In this document: positions 1 through 5,823 of the stretch, piece after piece
Position numbering within the stretch: the stretch's first letter is position 1
Layout of the letters: every line of letters starts with the position of its first letter
Assembly (NCBI GenBank): GCA_900556295.1
Contig: USOK01000037.1
Location: 1 to 10,552, forward strand
Reading direction: 5' to 3'
Source of the DNA: an uncultured bacterium
GTDB taxonomy: Bacteria; Cyanobacteriota; Vampirovibrionia; Gastranaerophilales; Gastranaerophilaceae
DNA: 10,552 nt
Program-made: the position numbers and the translations under genes
Notes under the pieces: model-generated
What the model saw: only the letters and a program-made list of their open reading frames with translations
The model's database searches: none
What the model was told of the DNA's origin: nothing

Positions 1-7
1 TAGTGTC

Positions 8-35
8 CAGCGTAGATTTTCGTCTTATTCAGAAT
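8..35. repeat. Dispersed 28-base intergenic repeat, copy 1
   Basis: This stretch matches 4440-4467 over its full 28 bases apart from one substitution and two single-base indels. Both copies begin CAGC(G/A)TAGATTTTC and end TTCAGAAT. Both lie between genes. On the complementary strand each copy starts ATTCTGAA and runs towards AAAATCTA. No terminal inverted repeats or coding content are visible, so the nature of the repeat is unknown. Confidence 0.6.
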
Positions 36-67
36 CTATCAATGCTGATTAAAGTTGAAGTTACATT

Positions 68-87
68 GTCGGAATAGCAATTCCGAC
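68..87. repeat. Perfect 8-bp inverted repeat with 4-base loop
   Basis: GTCGGAAT at 68-75 is exactly complementary to ATTCCGAC at 80-87, with the loop AGCA. The stem is richer in G+C than its surroundings. No T-run follows closely on either strand, so a classical intrinsic terminator is not well supported. It may be a small palindromic repeat or the transcript end of a gene to the left of the window. Confidence 0.5.
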
Positions 88-100
88 CTACTTTCTAAAA

Positions 101-174
101 CGGTCTACTCACTACTCTCTATTCATCACTCACTGACGATACGGTCTTTTCACGTCTCACATTTCTCTTTTCAC
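101..174 (-). repeat. Double heptamer-array element (locus A)
   Basis: Read on the minus strand, 174-147 splits into four 7-mers (GTGAAAA, GAGAAAT, GTGAGAC, GTGAAAA) followed by GACCG and an 8-base spacer. Then 133-106 splits into four further 7-mers (GTGAGTG, ATGAATA, GAGAGTA, GTGAGTA) followed by GACCG again. The two halves therefore repeat with a period of 41 bases. The same order (array, GACCGTATC, GTGAGTG) is found at 7392-7440, so this is a family of related intergenic elements and not chance simple sequence. Function is unknown. Confidence 0.75.
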
Positions 175-225
175 TTTTATAACAGACTTTACATCTACGC
201 ACCCAAATACGTTTCAGTTTTTTCA

Positions 226-234
226 TGTTAAAAT
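226..234 (+). promoter_or_regulatory. Candidate extended -10 for a leaderless glycosyltransferase mRNA
   Basis: TGTTAAAAT fits an extended -10 (TG, one base, TAAAAT). Its last base is only 6 bases before the ATG at 241, which would place the transcription start at or next to the start codon. No Shine-Dalgarno-like sequence precedes the ATG. No good -35 is visible. In such AT-rich DNA the match could be chance. Confidence 0.4.
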
Positions 235-240
235 ATTCGT

Positions 241-1203
241 ATGCCTAAGTTATCTATTATTATTCCTGTTTATAATGTTGAAAAATATCTTCCAAAGTGT
301 TTGGAAAGTATTTTGGGTCAATCATTTAAAGATTTTGAAATTATCTGCGTAAATGACGGTTCTACAGATAATTCATTACAGGTTTTGCAAACATATAAAA
401 AACAAGATGGCAGAATCGTTATTGTGGATAAAAAAAATGAAGGTTCTGGTATTGCGAGAAATCATGGATTATCAACTGCACGAGGGAATTATGTTTACTT
501 TGTTGACAGCGATGACTGGCTCGAAAATTATGCTTTAGAAAAAATGATTCACAAAGCTGATGAATGTGACACAGATATTTTGGTGTTTGGCGGACTTTCT
601 TATTATGAAGATAAAGGCCAAAATGGAGCTTACAGCAAAAATAAATTACCAAAAAAATATTTGAACAAGATTGTCAGCGCAAAAGATATAAAAAAAGATG
701 TTTTTAAATTTCCATCTACTGCGTGGACAAAGTTATATAAACGAGATTTCTTAATAAAAAACAATATTAAATTTCAAAATATTCGAGCAGGACAAGATCA
801 GTTGCCGTTCTTTCATTCAATGATTACAGCCGAACGAATTGCAATTTTACAGGAAAACCTTTATTGCTATCGTAAAAATAGAATTGGTTCGGTCACAGCT
901 GTAAAGAAAAAGAAGAATTTTTCTCCAATTTATGTTTTTTACAGCATTGAAGAACTATTGAACAATACCGGCAAAATGGAAGATTACAGAAACATTTTTG
1001 TAAACAAATATTTTTCAAAAGCAACATCATGGCTCGGGAAATTTGAGGAAGATTTGAAAACGGAATATTTCAAAGAATATTCAAAATTACTTGAACACGT
1101 AAAAAGTACCTACCCAAACGGTTGGTGGCAACATTTTAATCCAAAAGAAAACGACAGTTATTGGACTTTAAAATTCAAACAATTCTTTGCAAAGAAAGTC
1201 TAA
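241..1203 (+). CDS. Family 2 glycosyltransferase
   Basis: The protein has 320 residues and is a GT-A fold glycosyltransferase of family GT2, expected to transfer a sugar from a nucleotide-sugar to a surface polysaccharide or glycan acceptor. The N-terminus shows the nucleotide-binding start LSIIIPVYNVEKYL (4-17) and NDGSTD (38-43). The metal/nucleotide motif is FVDSDDW (87-93). The position of the catalytic-base motif GEDxxF reads GQDQLPF (184-190), with Gln where Glu is usual but the Asp kept. YRxxRxGSVT (210-219) follows, as in capsule and LPS-type GT2 enzymes. I see no membrane segment, so it is probably cytosolic or peripheral. The ATG at 241 has no ribosome binding site but sits just after an extended -10, suggesting leaderless translation. 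It stands alone, with a heptamer repeat upstream and a convergent gene downstream. Donor and acceptor cannot be read from the sequence. Confidence 0.93.
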   Translation: MPKLSIIIPVYNVEKYLPKCLESILGQSFKDFEIICVNDGSTDNSLQVLQTYKKQDGRIVIVDKKNEGSGIARNHGLSTARGNYVYFVDSDDWLENYALEKMIHKADECDTDILVFGGLSYYEDKGQNGAYSKNKLPKKYLNKIVSAKDIKKDVFKFPSTAWTKLYKRDFLIKNNIKFQNIRAGQDQLPFFHSMITAERIAILQENLYCYRKNRIGSVTAVKKKKNFSPIYVFYSIEELLNNTGKMEDYRNIFVNKYFSKATSWLGKFEEDLKTEYFKEYSKLLEHVKSTYPNGWWQHFNPKENDSYWTLKFKQFFAKKV

Positions 1204-1210
1204 AATTTTT

Positions 1211-1253
1211 ATTTCTAAACTGCGTACTTCTGAGGTTTTATTATTTTAGAAAT
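1211..1253. repeat. 9-bp inverted repeat between convergent genes
   Basis: ATTTCTAAA (1211-1219) is perfectly complementary to TTTAGAAAT (1245-1253), with a 25-base loop. It begins 7 bases after the glycosyltransferase stop codon and has A/T tracts beside it. It may help end transcripts arriving from either side, but the stem is AT-rich and the loop long, so a terminator call would be weak. Confidence 0.4.
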
Positions 1254-1264
1254 ATCTTTAATCA

Positions 1265-1306
1265 TTTTCAAAGTCTTTTTACTTAAAAGATTATATACTT
1301 TGAAAA
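1265..1306. repeat. 10-bp inverted repeat with nested hairpin between convergent genes
   Basis: TTTTCAAAGT (1265-1274) pairs perfectly with ACTTTGAAAA (1297-1306). The 22-base loop itself contains CTTTT and AAAAG arms that can pair. The element lies 20 bases beyond the stop codon of the minus-strand gene ending at 1327. No T-run follows the stem, so it is not a textbook intrinsic terminator; an RNA 3'-end stabilising structure is equally possible. Confidence 0.45.
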
Positions 1307-1326
1307 CTGTCATCGTAACACAAAAA

Positions 1327-1959
1327 CTATACCGCAATACGGTCCAGTGATTTTGGATTTTTGATTACGTCAATTACGTTCATATCCTTGAAGCTGGAAA
1401 TAATTTTTACATTTTCAGGATGTTTTGTATTCTCTTTCGCCAAAATCGCACCAATAATAGCTTCTAACTGTGCCATCGGCATCATATTTACAGGCAAATC
1501 AAGACCCCATTCCAAGCGGAGCGTCTGCTGCAAAAACTTACAATCCGCTGGAGAACGTTCTTTATAGCAAGAATCCAAATGCAAACTTTGACGAGTCAAA
1601 TATAGTTCAAATCGATTGATTTCAATACCTTTCTCTGTTAATGATTTAAAATAATCACAACCTCTTGTTGAATATCTATGCGTCCACCCGTCACGATTTG
1701 GGATTAACTTGTTTGTAGATACTTGCTGATAAGGTTTTCCGAGTATTCTCCATTTACCATTAAGCATTGTTCTATCCCAAATTAATGATGCACAAATTTT
1801 CGAATACTTCAATGAAGGGTAATTATCAAAAAAGAACATTACATCATTCATTGTATAAAGTTTGTCAACAAGTATAAGGTTGTTGTCCTCATCAAGAACC
1901 GCAACCCCGCTATCCATGCCTGATGAAGCGGACATAGCCAATCCTATGTAGTAGTTCAT
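1327..1959 (-). CDS. DUF429-like predicted RNase H-fold protein
   Basis: The protein has 210 residues and no signal peptide. The N-terminus YIGLAMSASSGMDSGVAVLD (4-23) looks like the first two strands of an RNase H-like fold. The middle, STRGCDYFKSLTEKGIEI (97-114) followed by RFELYLTR (116-123), resembles the R-x-C-D and FEvYP region of DUF429 proteins, whose biochemical role is not established. The usual early acidic residue of this fold (GID) is replaced here by GLA. The start is supported by GGAG seven bases upstream; this site lies inside the last codons of map, and only 4 bases separate the two genes, so translation is probably coupled to map. The family call is by eye and tentative; that it is a real gene is much surer. 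Confidence 0.8.
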   Translation of the reverse strand: MNYYIGLAMSASSGMDSGVAVLDEDNNLILVDKLYTMNDVMFFFDNYPSLKYSKICASLIWDRTMLNGKWRILGKPYQQVSTNKLIPNRDGWTHRYSTRGCDYFKSLTEKGIEINRFELYLTRQSLHLDSCYKERSPADCKFLQQTLRLEWGLDLPVNMMPMAQLEAIIGAILAKENTKHPENVKIISSFKDMNVIDVIKNPKSLDRIAV

Positions 1960-1963
1960 ATTT

Positions 1964-2716
1964 TTACTCCATCAATTGTGTAATAATTATTGGTTCGTCA
2001 TCTGTAACAAGAACAGAATGTTCAAAGTGAGCAGAAGGTTTCTTATCCACTGTACTAACAGTCCATTCATCGTCTGCTACCTCTACTTCATCACAGCCAA
2101 GGTTAAGCATAGGTTCAATTGCAATTGCGTAACCTGGTTTCAACAAAGTTCTATCGCCAACTTTGTAGTTAAAAAGAAACGGTTCTTCGTGCATTTCGTG
2201 CCCAACACCATGACCGCCGTATTGACGAACAATACCTAATTTTTCTCTAACTGCAACAGCTTCAACCGCTCCAGAAACATCATCAAGAACATTTCCAGCC
2301 TTCATTTGCGCAATTCCCGCAAACAAAGCTTCTTCTGTCGCCTTCAAAAGTCTTTGGCATTCATCGCTAACTTTTCCAACAGGATAAGTCCAAGCGCCAT
2401 CACCAACCATACCGGCATAAGTTGCACCGACATCAATACTAATAATATCGCCTTCTTTAACGATTTCGTCCTCGTGTGGAATTCCATGGACCACTTTTTC
2501 GTTAATTGAAGCACAAATTGATGCAGGGAAACCGCTATAGCCTAAAAATGTAGGAATAGCACGTTCTTTTCTGATAATATCGTGTGCAATGCTATCCAAT
2601 TCTTTTGTACTAATTCCAGGTTCAATAACCTCACGCATTTTTTTGTGAACAAGGGCTACAATATGCCCTGCGTGTCTAATTCTTTTGATTTCATCACGTG
2701 ATTTTTTATGTATCAT
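1964..2716 (-). CDS. map: Methionine aminopeptidase, type I
   Basis: This cytosolic metalloprotease removes the initiator methionine from nascent proteins. At 250 residues it is the short type I form without an N-terminal zinc or SH3-binding extension. All five metal ligands are present: Asp95 and Asp106 (SIDVGATYAGMVGDGAWT), His169 (GGHGVGHE), Glu201 (AIEPML) and Glu232 (FEHSVL). The substrate-contacting histidines His77 (VVHGIP) and His176 (MHEEP) are kept. The start at 2716 has AGAGG six bases upstream. It follows adk, as in the secY-adk-map-infA order of many bacteria, but the infA and ribosomal protein genes are missing here and a DUF429-like gene follows instead. An inverted pair of heptamer arrays fills the gap to adk. 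Confidence 0.97.
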   Translation of the reverse strand: MIHKKSRDEIKRIRHAGHIVALVHKKMREVIEPGISTKELDSIAHDIIRKERAIPTFLGYSGFPASICASINEKVVHGIPHEDEIVKEGDIISIDVGATYAGMVGDGAWTYPVGKVSDECQRLLKATEEALFAGIAQMKAGNVLDDVSGAVEAVAVREKLGIVRQYGGHGVGHEMHEEPFLFNYKVGDRTLLKPGYAIAIEPMLNLGCDEVEVADDEWTVSTVDKKPSAHFEHSVLVTDDEPIIITQLME

Positions 2717-2736
2717 GATAAGCCTCTTTTAGTTAA

Positions 2737-2833
2737 GTGAAAAGTGAAACGTAAAAAGTGAAAAGTTCATTTCATTCGCTCCTGTGCGACAGCACGTATT
2801 TGCTCTTTTCACGTCTCACATTTAACGTTTCAC
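2737..2833. repeat. Inverted pair of heptamer arrays between adk and map (locus B)
   Basis: On the plus strand 2737-2764 is four 7-mers (GTGAAAA, GTGAAAC, GTAAAAA, GTGAAAA). On the minus strand 2833-2806 is four more (GTGAAAC, GTTAAAT, GTGAGAC, GTGAAAA). The arms are exactly 28 bases each, separated by 41 bases, and can pair at 22 of 28 positions, so transcripts of the adk-map operon can fold a long imperfect hairpin here. Both arrays are preceded by TAA when read in their own direction; for the right arm this TAA is the adk stop codon itself. The arrangement resembles a small non-coding mobile palindrome, but no target duplication is evident. Confidence 0.75.
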
Positions 2834-3493
2834 TTATTTAATTACTTCCAACAATCTTTCCCAAACTTCGTCAATTGTTCCGTTTGCGTCGATTGATTTT
2901 AAAACACCTTTTTTAGTATAGTAGTCAACAAGAGGAGCTGTTTCTTTGTTGTATGTGTCAAATCTTGATTGAGCAACTTCTCTTGTGTCATCTTTACGTT
3001 GAGTTAATTCTGCACCATCTTTGTCACAGTGTCCTGCTGTTTTTGGCGGTTTGAATTCTAGGTTGTAAATTTCCCCACAAACCGGACAAGAACGACGATT
3101 TACAATTCTTTCAACAAGAATGCTTGTATCAATATCAAAATATACTGCGATAAATCTTGTATCTTCGCCGTTGTCAATTTCTTCGTTCATTTTTTCAAGT
3201 TCGCCCGCTTGTTCAACACTTCTAGGGAAACCGTCCAAAATGTAACCGTTTTTGCAATCGTCTTGTGATAATCTGTTTTTGATAATTCTTGTAACAAGCT
3301 CAACAGGAACCAATTGTCCTTTGTCAATGTATGATTTTGCTTCTTTTCCAGCTTCTGTTTCACCTTTGATTTCAGCTCTCAATAAAGATCCTGTATCAAT
3401 GTGAGGGAAATTCAAATATTCAGCAAGTTTGTTTGTTTGTGTACCTTTACCACAAGCTGGTGGTCCTAAAAAAATCAATTCTTTTTTTGTCAT
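2834..3493 (-). CDS. adk: Adenylate kinase, zinc-binding LID type
   Basis: Adenylate kinase interconverts ATP plus AMP with two ADP in the cytosol. Numbering here is from the 3493 start. The P-loop is GPPACGKGT (10-18, with Cys where Ala or Ser is common), followed by the AMP-binding DTGSLLR (33-39) and the conserved DGFPRS (87-92). The long LID carries Cys136, Cys139, Cys156 and Asp159 in the pattern C-x2-C-x16-C-x2-D, which is the structural zinc site known from Bacillus-type enzymes. The start is taken at MTKKELIFLG, with GAGAG upstream, because the family begins only a few residues before the first strand. An ATG at 3511 would add six residues and cannot be excluded. A promoter lies just upstream, and map and a DUF429-like gene follow on the same strand. 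Confidence 0.97.
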   Translation of the reverse strand: MTKKELIFLGPPACGKGTQTNKLAEYLNFPHIDTGSLLRAEIKGETEAGKEAKSYIDKGQLVPVELVTRIIKNRLSQDDCKNGYILDGFPRSVEQAGELEKMNEEIDNGEDTRFIAVYFDIDTSILVERIVNRRSCPVCGEIYNLEFKPPKTAGHCDKDGAELTQRKDDTREVAQSRFDTYNKETAPLVDYYTKKGVLKSIDANGTIDEVWERLLEVIK

Positions 3494-3531
3494 TTTAAAT
3501 CTCTCTTTCATTTTTCTCTACTTATGGTTTT

Positions 3532-3560
3532 ATCATACATCAAGCAAAATTTGAGTTCAA
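3532..3560 (-). promoter_or_regulatory. Sigma-70-type promoter of the adk-map transcript
   Basis: On the minus strand TTGAAC (3560-3555) is followed by a 17-base spacer and TATGAT (3537-3532). The predicted start is near 3525, giving a leader of about 14 bases to the ATG at 3511 or about 32 to the ATG at 3493. It lies in the short gap after the prepilin gene ending at 3569, so adk need not depend on transcription from that gene. Confidence 0.65.
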
Positions 3561-3568
3561 GAAAACTT

Positions 3569-4231
3569 TTATTCATACAAATAAATTGTTGAACAACCCA
3601 CTCCCTCACCATGTTTACAATCTTCTTTTAAAGCTTCTTCAGTAAGGTTATTTTTATTTATTGGAACCAGTTTATTTTTGTAAATATGAACAAAGTAAAT
3701 ATCCTTTCCTGCGACATTCGGCTTTTTCAAAGCATTTACATCAATTTGCATCCACCCACAAGTTGTTAATCTCCCTGGATAATTTTGGCTATATTCTGAG
3801 CAGTCACTTATATGAAACCTAAATTTTACAGAATATCCACTCGTAGTAACTATTGTAGGCCAAGAAGCATTTATATTTACATTACTTAACCCAATAACTG
3901 CTCCATTTAAAAAAGTTGAATTCTCTTGACATTTATTTGGGGTTGTCGCATTGCAACTTTCAATAACTTTAAGTTTTTCAGCAAACAAATTTCTTAAACA
4001 GGCATCATCAAAATCCCTACATTCAGACATATATAAACCACCAGCCTCAGAATTCAGTAATTGATGAACTTGTGACAACTCACTATATGCTTTTTTATAC
4101 CCCGTAATCCAATGCTTTTTATTAATACTATTAATCAACGTCGGCATAGTCAATGCCGCAACTACTCCTATAATAGCAAGAGTAATCAGAACCTCCGCGA
4201 GAGTAAAGGCTCTTTTTTTACAATTAACCAA
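3569..4231 (-). CDS. Prepilin-like / pseudopilin protein, cysteine-rich
   Basis: The N-terminus KKRAFTLAEVLITLAIIGVVAALTMP is split here as a short basic leader KKRA, then mature FTLAEVLITL (residues 9-18) and a hydrophobic helix to about residue 29. This is the class III signal cut by the prepilin peptidase, with Ala instead of Gly at -1 and Glu at +5. The product should be inserted in the inner membrane and built into a type IV pilus or type II secretion-like pseudopilus. The 190-residue globular part has eight cysteines (71, 78, 93, 101, 144, 158, 205, 213), enough for four disulphides. QIDVNALKKPNVAGKD (162-177) resembles the D/N-rich late loop of such proteins. The only standard start codon is TTG at 4231, and the nearest purine-rich site (GAGGG) is 16 bases away, so the start is uncertain. 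It has its own promoter at 4356-4384 and a long leader. Confidence 0.88.
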   Translation of the reverse strand: MVNCKKRAFTLAEVLITLAIIGVVAALTMPTLINSINKKHWITGYKKAYSELSQVHQLLNSEAGGLYMSECRDFDDACLRNLFAEKLKVIESCNATTPNKCQENSTFLNGAVIGLSNVNINASWPTIVTTSGYSVKFRFHISDCSEYSQNYPGRLTTCGWMQIDVNALKKPNVAGKDIYFVHIYKNKLVPINKNNLTEEALKEDCKHGEGVGCSTIYLYE

Positions 4232-4349
4232 ATTAGTAACGCAGATACCCTCTAAACCATTGGTATAAGGCGTTATCCGACTATTGCCCCCCCGTTGAAT
4301 TTAATTACTTTCTTGTTAATTATTAATTCCTCTCTTTTTCTGTAATTCA
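4232..4349 (-). other. Long 5' leader of the prepilin-like gene
   Basis: About 118 bases separate the predicted transcription start from the TTG start. The part nearest the gene (4232-4294) is much less AT-rich than its surroundings and contains seven consecutive G residues (minus strand, 4293-4287). A two-codon open frame, ATG GTT TAG (4260-4252), overlaps the GAGGG site. The gene's own frame stays open upstream for 23 codons, back to a TAA at 4301-4303, without ATG, GTG, TTG or CTG. Control of translation is possible but not shown. Confidence 0.45.
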
Positions 4350-4355
4350 GACTTT

Positions 4356-4384
4356 ATCATAACAAATTTATACAAATTTTTCAA
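4356..4384 (-). promoter_or_regulatory. Sigma-70-type promoter of the prepilin-like gene
   Basis: On the minus strand TTGAAA (4384-4379), a 17-base spacer and TATGAT (4361-4356) form a strong promoter match. The start would be near 4349. The same TTGAAA with a 17-base spacer precedes the second prepilin-like gene. The stretch from 4232 to 4586 has no gene; besides this promoter and the leader it holds only the dispersed repeat at 4440-4467 and the rnpB terminator. Confidence 0.65.
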
Positions 4385-4439
4385 TTTGTTACGATTTGGA
4401 TTATAGCCTCAATCTAAAAAAGGCTAAAAATCTTGCATT

Positions 4440-4467
4440 CAGCATAGATTTTCAGTCTTTTCAGAAT
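4440..4467. repeat. Dispersed 28-base intergenic repeat, copy 2
   Basis: This is the partner of 8-35 in the same orientation, beginning CAGCATAGATTTTC and ending TTCAGAAT. It lies between the promoter of the prepilin-like gene and the rnpB terminator. Similarity does not obviously extend beyond the 28 bases on either side, which suggests that the repeated unit is short. Confidence 0.6.
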
Positions 4468-4546
4468 GACATGAATTGCTACTATTTAAGGCAATAACTA
4501 AACTGAAACATAGCTATGATTGCAGCATGTTCATAATAATATAGGC

Positions 4547-4583
4547 TATAAAAATACCCTCCAGAAAGGAGGATATTTTTATA
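4547..4583. terminator. Intrinsic terminator of rnpB, near-symmetrical
   Basis: CCTCC (4558-4562) pairs with GGAGG (4568-4572) around the loop AGAAA. After one C/A mismatch the arms TATAAAAATA (4547-4556) and TATTTTTATA (4574-4583) also pair, making a stem of 16 positions. On the minus strand the hairpin ends in a T-rich tract right after the RNase P RNA 3' end. The A/T arms make it usable in either direction, although no plus-strand gene leads into it. Confidence 0.85.
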
Positions 4584-4586
4584 AAA

Positions 4587-4927
4587 TAAAGTAACTCATA
4601 AGCCGTGTTCTGTTTTTAAACAATCATCTGTCTGGTATTGAGATTACTCCCAATCTCTAGCGATATTTTAGAAGTGGGCGGACAGCCTTTATAGCCTTCA
4701 ATTTAATCTTGCATTCTGTAGGGGGTTGCCTAGCCGATATCTCTCGATATCGCTGGTGAAGCTCTTAACTCACCGTTGCACCATCGCTCGTACTTTTAAA
4801 GCCGTTAGCAGTATCATTCCTGTGGTCCTATCCACCGGTTCACACCGTCCGGAGTTTCTCCGGCTACTCGTCCTTGAATGCACGGACTTTCCTCACCTTA
4901 TTAGGGCGCGATTGTTCGGTTACTTTA
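4587..4927 (-). ncRNA. rnpB: RNase P RNA (bacterial class A)
   Basis: This is the catalytic RNA of RNase P, which matures tRNA 5' ends. On the minus strand the universally conserved 5' core GAGGAAAGTCC lies at 4894-4884 and the 3' core ACAGAACACGGCTTA at 4613-4599. Between them are GCAACGGTGA and GGCAACCCCC-like segments and the AGATGATTGTTT stretch that precedes the 3' core. Helix P1 is visible as nine paired bases, 4919-4927 with 4587-4595, which sets the ends. The length of about 341 bases is usual for class A. The 5' end lies only 4 bases beyond the stop codon of the upstream prepilin-like gene, so either the RNA is processed from that transcript or its promoter lies inside that gene. Confidence 0.95.
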
Positions 4928-4931
4928 AACC

Positions 4932-5594
4932 TTAATTATCTTTTATTGACGTATTTATTGTAGCATAATCAACAGCTTTTGCGTCGTCCGGATCAATTCT
5001 TAATTTTCCTGTTGCTAAAATCTGTACAACATATTGGTCAAAATCATCTGCGCTGCAACCTTCATCTCCTTCTCTACAATTAGGGTCTGCATCGCCGTTT
5101 ACATCAATAAGAATTTCTGCATTATTATTATTGTCAAAACTTGGAGCGTTTACAGGAGTCCATTTGCCTACTGCATTATGCAAGTCCCATTTTACACCGT
5201 CTGATGTGTAATAAACTTCATTGTCTGCAGTTCTCTTTACATTTAATCTGGAAGCAAAAAGGTGGGCAAATTTGGTTGTGCCAGAATAAGTTTCGCCTTC
5301 AAAAACCTTCTCATTTGTGTAATCAAAACCGTATGCACAGTATATATTTGCGCTTTCTGATTCTGCAACATCTACATCAGAATCACAAACTTCACGCATG
5401 TCAGGATAAAGTCTTTCATCGTTAATCAATGTGCTGACAATTTGCTCTGTTGTATAAAAACTTTTTTTAATCATCATTTTATTTTTATTTGGTCTTGTTT
5501 TCATAATCGCAGGGGTTACTACTGCGACCAAGATCCCGATTACCGCCATTGCAACCATCAATTCGGTAAGAGTAAAACCTTTTAATCTTCTCAT
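4932..5594 (-). CDS. Prepilin-like / pseudopilin protein with Asp-rich loop
   Basis: The protein has 220 residues from the chosen start and begins with a classical prepilin signal, MRRLKG then FTLTELMVAMAVIGIL, cleaved after Gly6 with Glu at +5 (Glu11). One hydrophobic helix runs to about residue 29. It is expected to be an inner-membrane subunit of a type IV pilus-like or pseudopilus fibre. Four cysteines (70, 86, 173, 180) could form two disulphides. ILIDVNGDADPN (161-172) followed by acidic residues and Phe resembles the calcium-binding late loop of GspG-like pseudopilins. The start at 5594 is supported by AGGAAGGA five bases upstream; an in-frame ATG at 5636 lies between the -35 and -10 boxes and would not be transcribed. 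Its stop codon is 4 bases from the mature 5' end of rnpB. Confidence 0.92.
   Translation of the reverse strand: MRRLKGFTLTELMVAMAVIGILVAVVTPAIMKTRPNKNKMMIKKSFYTTEQIVSTLINDERLYPDMREVCDSDVDVAESESANIYCAYGFDYTNEKVFEGETYSGTTKFAHLFASRLNVKRTADNEVYYTSDGVKWDLHNAVGKWTPVNAPSFDNNNNAEILIDVNGDADPNCREGDEGCSADDFDQYVVQILATGKLRIDPDDAKAVDYATINTSIKDN
4957..4965 (-). promoter_or_regulatory. rnpB: Candidate rnpB promoter inside the prepilin coding end
   Basis: On the minus strand TGCTACAAT (4965-4957) is an extended -10 box. It would start transcription near 4950, about 23 bases before helix P1 of RNase P RNA, leaving a short 5' piece to be trimmed. No good -35 is visible, as is common with extended -10 promoters. 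The alternative is read-through from the prepilin promoter at 5627-5655. Confidence 0.4.
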
Positions 5595-5626
5595 AAAAAT
5601 CCTTCCTGTCTTGTCTTTCTTTATAT

Positions 5627-5655
5627 ATAATAACATATTTGATTGTTTTTTTCAA
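5627..5655 (-). promoter_or_regulatory. Sigma-70-type promoter of the second prepilin-like gene
   Basis: On the minus strand TTGAAA (5655-5650), a 17-base spacer and TATTAT (5632-5627) precede a start near 5620. The leader is about 26 bases and carries the AGGAAGGA ribosome binding site. This position rules out translation from the upstream ATG at 5636. Confidence 0.65.
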
Positions 5656-5708
5656 TAAAAGAATTTATTCTAAATGACTCTCCTACCGATGAATTGTGCC
5701 GAGTTATA

Positions 5709-5737
5709 TTGTATGTAAATATTTATTAACATATTAG
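5709..5737 (+). promoter_or_regulatory. Weak candidate promoter for the 5824 gene
   Basis: TTGTAT (5709-5714), a 17-base spacer and TATTAG (5732-5737) are a moderate match, lacking the final T of the -10. If it is used, the leader is about 80 bases and includes the inverted repeat at 5770-5803. Confidence 0.25.
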
Positions 5738-5769
5738 CAAAATAATCTGTTCAGATGAGTTAATATATC

Positions 5770-5803
5770 ATTCAATCTGATAAGATATCATGAGAGATTG
5801 AAT
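5770..5803. repeat. 9-bp perfect inverted repeat upstream of the 5824 gene
   Basis: ATTCAATCT (5770-5778) is the exact complement of AGATTGAAT (5795-5803), with a 16-base loop containing GATATC. The heptamer ATATCAT also occurs twice as a direct repeat, at 5765-5771 and 5785-5791. The element ends about 10 bases before the ribosome binding site. It could be an operator or an RNA hairpin in the leader; the sequence does not decide. Confidence 0.5.
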
Positions 5804-5823
5804 AAACAACGAGGGTTAGACGT

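Noticed and set aside
101..174. Heptamer arrays as a CRISPR array
   Set aside because: Units are 7 bases without spacers, copies are scattered at four loci, and no cas gene is present.
1..240. Partial coding region or tRNA at the left edge
   Set aside because: No frame shows protein-like sequence and no cloverleaf is visible; the stretch is repeats and AT-rich DNA.
2717..2833. Riboswitch or small RNA gene between adk and map
   Set aside because: The sequence is explained by two inverted heptamer arrays; no conserved aptamer motif is seen.
2737..2833. Insertion sequence remnant
   Set aside because: No transposase fragment and no clear target duplication; at most a non-coding, MITE-like element.
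4726..4935. Open frame of 69 codons on the plus strand
   Set aside because: It lies wholly on the complement of the RNase P RNA gene and shows no ribosome binding site or protein-like composition.
5595..5636. Longer prepilin start at the ATG at 5636
   Set aside because: That ATG lies between the -35 and -10 boxes of a good promoter, and the ATG at 5594 has a strong ribosome binding site and the normal short prepilin leader.
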